The notes under the pieces were generated by a model that was given only the letters and a program-made list of their open reading frames with translations, did no database searches and had not been told where the DNA came from. This document shows, piece after piece, positions 46,235 through 53,313 of a stretch of DNA of 64,000 bases. Position 1 is the first letter of the stretch. Each line of letters starts with the position of its first letter. The stretch spans positions 1 to 64,000 of the forward strand of contig NZ_JBQKGJ010000001.1 of NCBI RefSeq assembly GCF_052118845.1, in the 5' to 3' direction. Position numbers and translations under genes: made by a program. The stretch is from Bilifractor sp002394235 (GTDB taxonomy: Bacteria; Bacillota; Clostridia; Lachnospirales; Lachnospiraceae).

Positions 46235-46282
46235 AACTCCGGAAATCCTTGATTTTACTGGCTTTCCGGAGTTCTTCTTTTC
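46235..46282 (+). terminator. guaA terminator
   Basis: Perfect 11-bp stem AACTCCGGAAA / TTTCCGGAGTT (46235-46245 with 46263-46273), then a T-rich tract. Confidence 0.92.
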
Positions 46283-46362
46283 TTCGTGCGACAGTTTTGC
46301 GACACATAGTTGGAATTTCTTCATTTTCCTTCATCTTCACCATAAAAATCCTGTCGCACGAA
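46283..46362. repeat. Inverted repeat at the guaA-prophage junction, candidate attachment region
   Basis: TTCGTGCGACA (46283-46293) is exactly inverted at 46352-46362 (TGTCGCACGAA), with an additional TTTGCGACA between them. It is placed where chromosome changes to phage-like DNA, which suggests recombinase binding arms. The matching right end is outside the window. Confidence 0.45.
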
Positions 46363-46370
46363 CGGGGCTT

Positions 46371-46571
46371 TTACTCACGGACATATTCCAGCACCTCATT
46401 CACTCCGACGTCTAGTTCCTGGCATATCCGGTCGATGTATTTTAGATTGACCGGCATCCCTTTGGACATATTTGTCATTGTCTGGGCGCTCACTCCTATC
46501 TTTAATCTCAGCTGCTCTTTTGTCATATCTCGATCTATCAGTGTCTTCCAAAGTGGCTTATAAGAGATCAT
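46371..46571 (-). CDS. XRE-family Cro/CI-type repressor
   Basis: 66 residues from the ATG at 46571 behind AAGGAGG. A compact helix-turn-helix domain (MTKEQLRLKIGVSAQTMTNMSKG) of the single-domain Cro/CI type. Divergent from the amidoligase pair. The region between them has a perfect dyad. Confidence 0.88.
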   Translation of the reverse strand: MISYKPLWKTLIDRDMTKEQLRLKIGVSAQTMTNMSKGMPVNLKYIDRICQELDVGVNEVLEYVRE

Positions 46572-46633
46572 AGGCTCCTCCTTCATGGCATATTTCTTCT
46601 TTCATAACATAGTATACTATATCGCCGTGTATA

Positions 46634-46651
46634 TTTCTACATTTTTAGAAA
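46634..46651. promoter_or_regulatory. Candidate operator of the XRE repressor
   Basis: TTTCTA-CATTTT-TAGAAA is a perfect 6-bp dyad with an extra TTTCTA half-site at 46655-46660. It lies between the divergent repressor and the +strand promoter, about 17 bp upstream of its -35. Confidence 0.65.
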
Positions 46652-46667
46652 ATATTTCTATTTTATA

Positions 46668-46695
46668 TTGACACCACCTGTACATATTGTAATAT
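46668..46695 (+). promoter_or_regulatory. Promoter of the amidoligase pair
   Basis: Consensus -35 TTGACA (46668-46673), 16-bp spacer, -10 TAATAT (46690-46695), about 50 bp before the first start codon. Confidence 0.75.
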
Positions 46696-46744
46696 GAATA
46701 CAGAAACAGACCAGAAGTTCGGGAACAATAAAGGAGGAAACAAG

Positions 46745-47212
46745 ATGAATAATACATATTTCAGCATGATGTATCAGGAAGGATGCAAATACCAGGAAAA
46801 GAAAGATGAAGCCGAAAAGCAGCGCAGAGCTCTCTTTGACCAGGATAAATATGATGAAGGGACGGCTGTAATGAAAGCTTTCACAGAATCAAATCCGTTT
46901 CCCTTCTCAGACGGAGCGATGAAGGCCTTTCAGTCTTACCGGAATTCCGAAGAACGCGGATCTGATAGCTTTGAGGTTGATGATCTCCCTTGGGCAAAAG
47001 ATATAAAGGACTTTGTTGAGACGCTCAAGGCCGCAGGAATCAAGCGCTTCATAGTTACAGACCAGAGCACGGGCCTTATGGAAGGCATCTATGGATTGGT
47101 GGCCAGCGGATGCCAGATGGGAGGCCTAAGGATAATCACCCGGGAAAAAGATTACAGGTTCGGTTCAGATGAACCCGAAAGAAAGAATGGAATCGAATTT
47201 ACTATCGCATAA
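46745..47212 (+). CDS. Unknown protein encoded before the amidoligase
   Basis: 155 residues from an ATG behind AAAGGAGGAAAC; an earlier ATG at 46694 lacks a binding site. The N-terminus is charged and helical (CKYQEKKDEAEKQRRALFDQDKYDEG). The C-terminal half reads like an alpha/beta domain (FVETLKAAGIKRFIVTDQSTGLMEGIYGLVASG). No family recognised with confidence. It ends 13 bp before the amidoligase start, so the two are co-transcribed. Confidence 0.82.
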   Translation: MNNTYFSMMYQEGCKYQEKKDEAEKQRRALFDQDKYDEGTAVMKAFTESNPFPFSDGAMKAFQSYRNSEERGSDSFEVDDLPWAKDIKDFVETLKAAGIKRFIVTDQSTGLMEGIYGLVASGCQMGGLRIITREKDYRFGSDEPERKNGIEFTIA

Positions 47213-47225
47213 GGAGGATACAATC

Positions 47226-48170
47226 ATGACAAATTCCATGTTAAAGAATCAGAAGTTCGGAGTAGAGATTGAACTTACAGGTATTTCGAGGAAGACGGCA
47301 GCTTACATTGTTGCCGGACATTATGGGACGGTTCCCGGATGGCCAGATTCATCCTGTTATCATACGAGAAAAATAAGTGATACGAAGGGAAGAACATGGA
47401 AAGTCATGAGAGATTCTTCTATCCTTCCGAAGCGGAATGCAGGTAATGAGGATATGGACGAGTACCGAGTTGAGCTGGTTACCCCTCCACTGGAATATGA
47501 TGACATCGAATCTCTGCAGAAAATCGTGCGGGATATTCGAAGTGCAGGAGGTAAGACCAATGGCTCATGTGGGATTCATGTTCATGTTGACGGCGCGAAT
47601 CACACGCCAGAATCAATAAGACGCCTAATCAACTTCATGACATCCCGTCAGGATCTGATTTATGAAGCCATCGGGATATCAAGTGACAGGTCTTCCAGAT
47701 GGTGCAGGAAGCTGGATGGAGAGCTTCTAAAGGAACTGAAGGCCGAGAAGTATCTCACTACCAACTCAATAAAGCAGATCTGGTACAGCGAAGCCAATGA
47801 CGGCTACTGTGGCGGAGTGTCCGCAGAACATTATAATTCCACCAGATACCATGGATGCAATCTCCACGCATTCTTCTCCAAGGGAACCGTTGAGTTCCGT
47901 CTTTTCAACTCCACTCTCCATGCAGGAAAAATAAAAGCCTATATCCAGTTTTGCCTGGCAGTATCCGGATGGGCTATTACTTCAGATGAGCATATCGTAT
48001 TCCGCAAATTGCAGAATTATTCTCCTTCTCAGAAAGTTACGATCATGAGAAACATTCTTACTAAAAGGCTCGGGCTATATGGTGAAGAATTCAAGACATG
48101 CCGGCTTTGGATGATGAAGAACTTAAAAGACCATGCAGGTATGACAACTCGGATTGGAAGAACGGCTTGA
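47226..48170 (+). CDS. Amidoligase-family enzyme (COOH-NH2 ligase fold)
   Basis: 314 residues from the ATG at 47226 behind AAGGAGG. FGVEIELTG at the start, WKVMRDSSI, YRVELVTPPL and SCGIHVHVD are the characteristic strands and acidic/His residues of the glutamine-synthetase-like amidoligase family (Amidoligase_2). HAFFSKGTVEFRLFNSTLHAGKI follows near the C-terminus. Members are predicted to form amide or peptide bonds using ATP. Target unknown. It and its partner may be phage accessory genes. Confidence 0.88.
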   Translation: MTNSMLKNQKFGVEIELTGISRKTAAYIVAGHYGTVPGWPDSSCYHTRKISDTKGRTWKVMRDSSILPKRNAGNEDMDEYRVELVTPPLEYDDIESLQKIVRDIRSAGGKTNGSCGIHVHVDGANHTPESIRRLINFMTSRQDLIYEAIGISSDRSSRWCRKLDGELLKELKAEKYLTTNSIKQIWYSEANDGYCGGVSAEHYNSTRYHGCNLHAFFSKGTVEFRLFNSTLHAGKIKAYIQFCLAVSGWAITSDEHIVFRKLQNYSPSQKVTIMRNILTKRLGLYGEEFKTCRLWMMKNLKDHAGMTTRIGRTA

Positions 48171-48184
48171 CGAAATAAACACAA

Positions 48185-48220
48185 AAAGAGGAGCCTTCCA
48201 ATTTCGAGGTTCCTCTTCTT
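48185..48220. terminator. Bidirectional terminator between amidoligase and XRE genes
   Basis: Stem AAGAGGAGCC / GGTTCCTCTT (one G-T pair) with A and T tracts on both sides, between convergent genes. Confidence 0.8.
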
Positions 48221-48240
48221 GTAAGCAAGTGTTGCAGCAC

Positions 48241-48504
48241 TTACTTTTTTGGATGTTGGGTTAATGGTTTTCCGGTATAGCGATCTCGGGCTTTTATCTC
48301 GTCGTTCGGTACTCTTTCCAACAGCTCGTCGAGATCGCAGTCTAATGCCTCGCATATCAGGTCTAACTGCTCAAGACTAACTCGGTCCGTCAGCTCGTGG
48401 TACAACTCGCTGATGGTGTTCGGACGGATTCCCGTAGCCCGGGATAGATCTCTCTGCGTCCACCTCTTTTCGCCCAACTTCCTGGAAAGCAAAATCCTAA
48501 TCAT
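48241..48504 (-). CDS. XRE-family regulator
   Basis: 87 residues from the ATG at 48504 behind AGGAGG. Helix-turn-helix RDLSRATGIRPNTISELYHEL, followed by the usual SLEQLDLICEALDCDLDELLE. A 17-bp palindrome covers its leader, suggesting self-repression. Confidence 0.88.
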   Translation of the reverse strand: MIRILLSRKLGEKRWTQRDLSRATGIRPNTISELYHELTDRVSLEQLDLICEALDCDLDELLERVPNDEIKARDRYTGKPLTQHPKK

Positions 48505-48517
48505 GCTGTTGCTCCTC

Positions 48518-48534
48518 CTGTTAAACTTTAACAG
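48518..48534. promoter_or_regulatory. Palindrome in the leader of the second XRE gene
   Basis: CTGTTAAACTTTAACAG is a perfect 17-bp dyad directly upstream of the ribosome binding site. Likely binding site of the adjacent regulator. Confidence 0.65.
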
Positions 48535-48663
48535 CATTAAGGATATCTATGGGCGATTTGTTACTTAATATCGAATGACGATATATTGTAACGCTATTGC
48601 GTACATCTTGAGGCTGTTTGGAAATGAAATTTAGGAATCGAAAGCAGTGAAGTGAAATTTATA

Positions 48664-48720
48664 GAAAAAATAACCCCTCCGCAAGCCGGACTTAATGTCC
48701 AACCCACGGAGGGGAGTTAT
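48664..48720 (-). terminator. Terminator of the phage late operon
   Basis: Stem CCCCTCCG / CGGAGGGG with a 25-base loop containing a small GGAC/GTCC helix. On the minus strand it is followed by TTATTTTTT. Confidence 0.88.
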
Positions 48721-48801
48721 CAACGGCCAGATGCCGAAGCTTTTAGGCCTTATCGTCAGAGGAGGAATAGACGATGTGCGACGCCTGACCGAAAATGCCA
48801 G

Positions 48802-50319
48802 TTAGACCCTGTGGCCGTATCTAGTGTCGAGACTGATCCATCCTGCGCCGGATTTCAGCTTGCCCCAGCCATTAGACTGCTCCACAATGGTAAATCTGCC
48901 CTTTCCGGTATACTTACCGGTAAAGGTCCCGCCAGGTGTCTGACGGATCCGAAGGTCAGGTACAGTGACCTCCCACTGGAACGTGGAGGGCTGAGCTGGC
49001 GCAGCTGGGGTAGAGCCGCCTCCTACCCTTTCACCATATCCACCTCCAAGGTAGATCCAGCCGGCACCACTCTTCAGCTTGCCCCATTCTCCGGATGTTT
49101 CCGTGATCGTGAAAATCCCTTTGCCTGTATAGGATCCTGTAGGATCACCATTGGGGGTTTTCCGAATACGAAGGTCTGGAATATTAACCTTGTACTTAAA
49201 CTCCCCAGAGGAAGGCTGCGAGGCAGGAGCGGAAGGCTGAGAAGGCGTTACGGAGGGAGCAGCGCCGCCGAGACGAGCCTTAAATGCGTTCCAGGCTGAT
49301 ACATCTCCGGTATCCTCATTCCACCCATGAATGCCGGGGCAAGGTTTTCCATTAACATCGTAATGGCGGATTACCCTATCTGCGCTGATTCCATACTGTG
49401 CCATCAGGTACTTAGCAAGCTCTACTGCATTAGTAACAGCAGCGTCGGTGAAGTACCAGTTGCCGTCATTTGCGTTGGTAACTCTGCCAGTCTTATTGCA
49501 GCTGCAGATCTCAATGCTGATGCAATTCTTGTTGGTTGCCTGGCCATAGAGCCGGCCACCCCTGTTGTTGTACTTTCCTCCTCCCACTGCCCAGCAGGCG
49601 TAATTCTGAGGATCCGGATTGTACTGTACAATTTCCGCATCATCCACAATGAAATCCGCTGTACCACCGGACTGCGGATTGGCAAACCATGAGGCTGTAG
49701 CTCTTGCGCTGCCTGCCTTACTGGTCACTCCTGCTGTGTAGTGGATGACCAGATATTTGATGTCCCTGTGGCCGGTATACATACCGTGCGTTGCTGTTTT
49801 CTTGATAATGTTCATAGCTTCTGTCTCCTTTGCATTGAACTGCTCAAGTCCCCATTTTTCGATTACCCTGCAGAGGTTGTCTACATATGTTGGACTGGTT
49901 GCATATCCTCCGTCCCTGATGATCTGTGCGGCTTTTCTGCTGTTTGTCTCTCCTATAAGGCCTGCATATCTAAGTGAAGCGCCTTTTTTCGCTCCTCTTA
50001 GATAATCCGAATGATCTTTTATGCTCTGTGCATCTGAAACATATTTTCTGAAATCGGCTGTGATGGCTATATACTTTGATCCATCCCATTCTTTTGTCTT
50101 CTTGGCATATTTCTGGCCATCCCAATCTGATGCCCAGTTATTGCCCGATAAGCTGGCTTTCATGCCGAACAGGTTGTGTGCATTACGGGCCAGCTCAGAT
50201 GTACCAAATGCCGACTCTAGGATTGCCTGTGCAGCTGTCACCGAGGCAAGAACACCAGTCTTTTTCATGTCTTCCCTTGCAAGCGGACCGATATAATCTA
50301 CAAACTCTTTTTCCGTCAT
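48802..50319 (-). CDS. Two-domain phage endolysin (glucosaminidase plus amidase) with SH3 repeats
   Basis: About 505 residues from the ATG at 50319 behind GGGAGGAAAG; a longer frame to 50382 lacks a site. First domain (~1-150): GH73-type glucosaminidase (TAAQAILESAFGTSELA, NAHNLFGMK). Second (~180-340): Amidase_2 with zinc ligands in YLVIHYTAG, VIRHYDVNG and KPCPG. Then two SH3b repeats (PDLRIR..P.G....Y.GKG.FTI). It should cut both glycan and stem-peptide bonds to lyse the host. Confidence 0.94.
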   Translation of the reverse strand: MTEKEFVDYIGPLAREDMKKTGVLASVTAAQAILESAFGTSELARNAHNLFGMKASLSGNNWASDWDGQKYAKKTKEWDGSKYIAITADFRKYVSDAQSIKDHSDYLRGAKKGASLRYAGLIGETNSRKAAQIIRDGGYATSPTYVDNLCRVIEKWGLEQFNAKETEAMNIIKKTATHGMYTGHRDIKYLVIHYTAGVTSKAGSARATASWFANPQSGGTADFIVDDAEIVQYNPDPQNYACWAVGGGKYNNRGGRLYGQATNKNCISIEICSCNKTGRVTNANDGNWYFTDAAVTNAVELAKYLMAQYGISADRVIRHYDVNGKPCPGIHGWNEDTGDVSAWNAFKARLGGAAPSVTPSQPSAPASQPSSGEFKYKVNIPDLRIRKTPNGDPTGSYTGKGIFTITETSGEWGKLKSGAGWIYLGGGYGERVGGGSTPAAPAQPSTFQWEVTVPDLRIRQTPGGTFTGKYTGKGRFTIVEQSNGWGKLKSGAGWISLDTRYGHRV

Positions 50320-50428
50320 CGTCTTTCCTCCCGGAAACAAACAACCGGAGCGGGTGATTCCGTCTCCGGCATTTACCTGCATGTCCTGCTTTACGGAGAG
50401 GACCGCCGAGATAGAGGATCACCCCCTC

Positions 50429-50776
50429 TCACTGTTCAGTAGGCTTTTTATCCTTATTCATCTGGCCAACAACAGCTTCAATCATGGTATCAATCTCTGA
50501 ATCTGTAAGTGAAATACCTTTCTCGGCAAGCCTGTCATGGATCTCTTTCGAGGCAGCATCATATTTTTCATCCCCTCGATGGAATCCCTGTATCGTCTGC
50601 TCCACCGCATACACGGCTTCATGGATGATTTCGGCTGCCAGTTCATGATCAGAGTTCCTGAGCTTTGCTTCTGCGGCCTGTGCAGCCTTTCTAAGGTACG
50701 GGATCACAAAGCCTGCGATTGCAATTCCGCATGCCGTCAGTAATGTAGTAATAATTTCATACAAAATAGGGTTCAT
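50429..50776 (-). CDS. Phage holin, LLH family
   Basis: 115 residues: one N-terminal membrane helix (IITTLLTACGIAIAGFVIPYL), then a charged helical tail with HELAAEIIHEAVYAVEQTIQG, the pattern of LLH holins. Lies directly before the endolysin, so it probably opens the membrane at lysis. Confidence 0.85.
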   Translation of the reverse strand: MNPILYEIITTLLTACGIAIAGFVIPYLRKAAQAAEAKLRNSDHELAAEIIHEAVYAVEQTIQGFHRGDEKYDAASKEIHDRLAEKGISLTDSEIDTMIEAVVGQMNKDKKPTEQ

Positions 50777-50790
50777 TCTAAGCCTCCTTC

Positions 50791-51123
50791 TTATCGTTCG
50801 ATCAGGTAATCCTCTAGCGCACTTTTGGCAGCTTTGAGCTTGTCCACGTCATTTCCATTTATTGCATGGCTCATCAAAGCGAGTAAGGCCTGTTGGGTAA
50901 TCTTATTACCTGTTTCTATGGCTTTAATTCGCTTGTCATCATTGGAAAAATAGGTCTGGAAATTCTCAATCTGCCCTTCAAGCTGAGCGATCCTTTCGTC
51001 CTGCGTCCGGTTAGGCTGCTTGGCCTTATCGATCCACATCAGCAGCATGAGGACGAAGTTTGATAAAAGGATTGCCGTGGTCATGATCGTTGTTATTGTG
51101 TCGCTTACTTCTGCCGGATTCAT
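50791..51123 (-). CDS. Small membrane protein of the lysis cassette
   Basis: 110 residues: one N-terminal helix (ITTIMTTAILLSNFVLMLLMW) followed by a coiled-coil region (QDERIAQLEGQIENFQTYFSNDDKRIKAIE). May be a second holin or a haemolysin XhlA-like partner. Position 14 bp before the LLH holin supports a lysis role. Confidence 0.75.
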   Translation of the reverse strand: MNPAEVSDTITTIMTTAILLSNFVLMLLMWIDKAKQPNRTQDERIAQLEGQIENFQTYFSNDDKRIKAIETGNKITQQALLALMSHAINGNDVDKLKAAKSALEDYLIER

Positions 51124-51194
51124 TCGTGCTCTCCTTCTAGTGAATTAGTGTCCGCTCTATAATTGGTTCCAAAGGAAATCTCCTTTCTTTGCAT

Positions 51195-51221
51195 AAAAAA
51201 GGAACCCTTTTCAGGGTTCCT
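51195..51221 (-). terminator. Terminator at the end of the DGR transcript
   Basis: 9-bp stem AGGAACCCT / AGGGTTCCT with a TTTC loop and a T run on the minus strand. It contains the stop codon of the 72-residue gene and separates the DGR from the lysis genes. Confidence 0.88.
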
Positions 51222-51429
51222 CATCTCGAAGCATCGATGCCTCAGATATGATATTGTCTAGGTCGCTATTCTGTGAAAAATCCTCACATCCCGCGAGTTC
51301 TTTATATTGCTGAACCTCTTCTGCCTGGTGCTTAGTCAGATCGATCAGCTCTTGGATCAGGTGATTTTGCTGTTCGATGATATTTGCATAGGCATCAATA
51401 AGTTCCAGCAGATTCCTGTCTTTCGGCAT
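51211..51429 (-). CDS. Small coiled-coil protein following the DGR reverse transcriptase
   Basis: 72 residues from an ATG behind AGGAGG at the right spacing. The frame extension to 51504 lacks a site. Predicted helical, with heptads (LLELIDAYANIIEQQNHLIQELIDLTKHQAEEVQQY). Its start overlaps the reverse transcriptase by 35 bp. No family recognised. It may be a DGR accessory or an unrelated phage gene. Confidence 0.72.
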   Translation of the reverse strand: MPKDRNLLELIDAYANIIEQQNHLIQELIDLTKHQAEEVQQYKELAGCEDFSQNSDLDNIISEASMLRDEEP

Positions 51430-52525
51430 CGATACCTCCTGGTTCTGAATTATGGGTAAGCACAAAATTATCAAAAATGCTTTTCTGTAGATCGGTGCAG
51501 TCACACCATTTCATCATGGCCGAGTAGGACTGTACCGTTGCGTCCGCTTTGGCAAAGTCGATGGAGTAATCGTTGTAATCCTCCATCGTTTTCTTGAGCC
51601 TCCGCTTCATCCGGAGGCTCGTGCTCTTCCGGATCGTCATGTGATGCGGCCGGATGATGTAGCCGAGGTACTCAACACCGATACCGATCGGCCGCAGGGC
51701 TGTTTTCTCGTTAAATTCGAGTTTCAGTTCGTCATTTGCGAATTCCTCGATCTCATCAAACTGCTCGTGCATCTGGCTCTTATCATCTCCAAGGAAAATG
51801 ATGTCATCCATACCTCGAGTATAAAAAGGTATCTTAAGCTTCCGCTTTGCCAGCTGGTCTATCGGATCGAGATAGACGTTGCCCTCCATATGGGAGAGGC
51901 CGCCGCCGATTGTGATGCCGACATCCCACAGCATTTCTTCGTCCGGTACCGTCATTGGATTATCAACACCAAGAGGCAGGCCGAAAGGCATGGACGCATT
52001 GCAGACATAATGTCTCAGCAGAGCGAGAGTTCTTCTGTCGGAGATTTTCTTTTCGAGGAGTTCCATGAGTTTCTCATGGTCAATCTGGTAGAAAAACTTT
52101 CTGACATCTGTCTTGTAATAGTACCACCTCCGGCCGGAGTCAGCGCAATAATTGATCCAGTCCTGTAATCTAAGTGCAGCCTTGAGATTTCCACGCCCTG
52201 GGATGCAGGCGTAAGTGTCCTCGATAAAGGTCTTGCAAAGTCTTGGATTGAGAGCATTATAGGCTGATCTCTGTATCAGCTTGGTGATGTAATCACTACT
52301 GACGATTTTCCGTAATTTTGGCTCATAAACATAAAAAGTGCGGTATGTATCCGGCGGATATTCACCCGCATAAAGCATATCGGATATACGGTGGGTATAA
52401 CCTTCCAAATCGTGCCAATAATGCAATTCTTCTACACCGTATCTTCGGCCCAGCTGAATGTCGTGATTGGCTTGCAGGAGTCCTTCAAAAGAGGCAATCT
52501 CCGGGAATACATTTTTAATTGACAC
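51395..52525 (-). CDS. DGR reverse transcriptase
   Basis: 376 residues from a GTG at 52525 with AAAGGAG just upstream; an ATG at 52546 is possible but has no site. In the longer frame: RT motif 3 is KTDVRKFFYQID (catalytic Asp 147), the DGR-characteristic motif 4 is IGGGLSH (213-219, SH where SQ is usual), and the active-site box is RGMDDIIF (244-251, Gly where Tyr or Phe is usual in (Y/F)xDD). Motif 6/7-like FNEKTALRPI and VEYLGYIIRP follow. It should copy the TR RNA with errors at adenines and make cDNA that replaces the VR. Both catalytic Asp of DD are present. Confidence 0.93.
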   Translation of the reverse strand: MSIKNVFPEIASFEGLLQANHDIQLGRRYGVEELHYWHDLEGYTHRISDMLYAGEYPPDTYRTFYVYEPKLRKIVSSDYITKLIQRSAYNALNPRLCKTFIEDTYACIPGRGNLKAALRLQDWINYCADSGRRWYYYKTDVRKFFYQIDHEKLMELLEKKISDRRTLALLRHYVCNASMPFGLPLGVDNPMTVPDEEMLWDVGITIGGGLSHMEGNVYLDPIDQLAKRKLKIPFYTRGMDDIIFLGDDKSQMHEQFDEIEEFANDELKLEFNEKTALRPIGIGVEYLGYIIRPHHMTIRKSTSLRMKRRLKKTMEDYNDYSIDFAKADATVQSYSAMMKWCDCTDLQKSIFDNFVLTHNSEPGGIDAERQESAGTY

Positions 52526-52630
52526 ACTATCTCCTTTCAGAGGCATTGCAGGGTTCGCCTGAGGCTACTACCGGCATTCCATGTCATTTTGATTTTCTTC
52601 CTTGTGGAAAGGAGCAGCGATCCTTTACAC

Positions 52631-52662
52631 CTCCCGTACTGGGAGCACACCCTTGAGTGTGC
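52631..52662 (-). promoter_or_regulatory. Two hairpins in the TR-RT spacer RNA
   Basis: CTCCC/GGGAG (52631-52645) and GCACAC/GTGTGC (52645-52662) lie between the TR and the reverse-transcriptase start. In the Bordetella phage DGR the RNA just 3' of the TR is needed for priming cDNA. A similar role here is inferred. Confidence 0.5.
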
Positions 52663-52683
52663 AGCATCTGACATTGAAGGTAG

Positions 52684-52799
52684 AGCGGAGCGGAAGCCCA
52701 GGTTCCTGTTCGTGTCGGAACGGCGGTTGTTGAGGTTCGCATAGAAGACCCCATCCCTGGAGGTATTGCCCCAGTTGCCGTTAATGTAGGCCACTCGTT
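52684..52799 (-). repeat. DGR template repeat (TR)
   Basis: 116 bp matching the VR at 53329-53444. Thirteen differences, all where the TR coding strand has A (28 A in total). The TR reads through in frame as ..AYINGNWGNTSRDGVFY.., rich in AAC and AAT codons. The first 19 bp on the plus strand (the 3' end on the coding strand) contain no coding-strand A, as expected of the region that anchors cDNA. Confidence 0.97.
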
Positions 52800-52824
52800 T
52801 ATATCGCTGTCCCTGCTTTTATTC

Positions 52825-53166
52825 CTACGATTGATTCTTTATCCATGATCCTGTGATCTTTCCGATTTCATCCACCATGCCGGACCATCTGTCATACTTC
52901 CTGTCTGACACCCATCCTCTTTTGTGGGAAAGTCTTATGTAAAACCGGAGCGTAGCAATCTCTACATCGAGCTGCTGAAGCGTGGTCTTTTTGTAATATT
53001 TCTTGAGGCCTTCCTCGCAAAGGTGAACCAGCGTATCCATGCTGTGCTTGATGTCTGCCGCCATCGCGAATTTCTCACTCTTTGGATACTGAGCGAGAGC
53101 ATCGTAGGCATAGTCCATCATGTCATACAATTTTCGCTCGAGCATGTCTGAAAAGGTTTCGTTCAT
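52825..53166 (-). CDS. avd: Avd, accessory variability determinant
   Basis: About 113 residues from the second ATG (53166), which has a GGAGG site; the first ATG at 53178 has none. All-helical, basic, with the typical four-helix-bundle pattern (KLYDMMDYAYDALAQYPKSEKFAMAADIK, then IATLRFYIRLSHKRGW). Avd forms a pentamer that binds the reverse transcriptase and TR RNA. Position between target and TR is standard. Confidence 0.93.
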   Translation of the reverse strand: MNETFSDMLERKLYDMMDYAYDALAQYPKSEKFAMAADIKHSMDTLVHLCEEGLKKYYKKTTLQQLDVEIATLRFYIRLSHKRGWVSDRKYDRWSGMVDEIGKITGSWIKNQS

Positions 53167-53271
53167 ATGGTCCTCCATACCGCATGCGTTTCATTTTATC
53201 GCCTTTTGATATTTTTGTGCGTTTTCGTTACGGAATATCGGATTCCGTTATTGGAACCCTTAAAAATTATA

Positions 53272-53291
53272 GGCTCCGCTATCGCGGAGCC
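53272..53291 (-). promoter_or_regulatory. DGR target hairpin/cruciform downstream of the VR
   Basis: 8-bp perfect stem GGCTCCGC / GCGGAGCC with a GATA loop on the coding strand, 37 bp after the VR end. Guo and colleagues described hairpins with a 4-base GRNA-type loop after the VR that aid retrohoming. Size, loop and position all fit. A short T-rich tract follows, so it may also act as a terminator. Confidence 0.85.
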
Positions 53292-53313
53292 TTACAGGAT
53301 ACACTGCAACAGG

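Noticed and set aside
48652..49299. 215-residue plus-strand frame
   Set aside because: Overlaps the endolysin on the other strand and a terminator; no protein features.
52537..52794. 85-residue open frame covering the TR
   Set aside because: It is the TR read in the target frame followed by spacer sequence. No ribosome binding site; the TR is expected to act as RNA.
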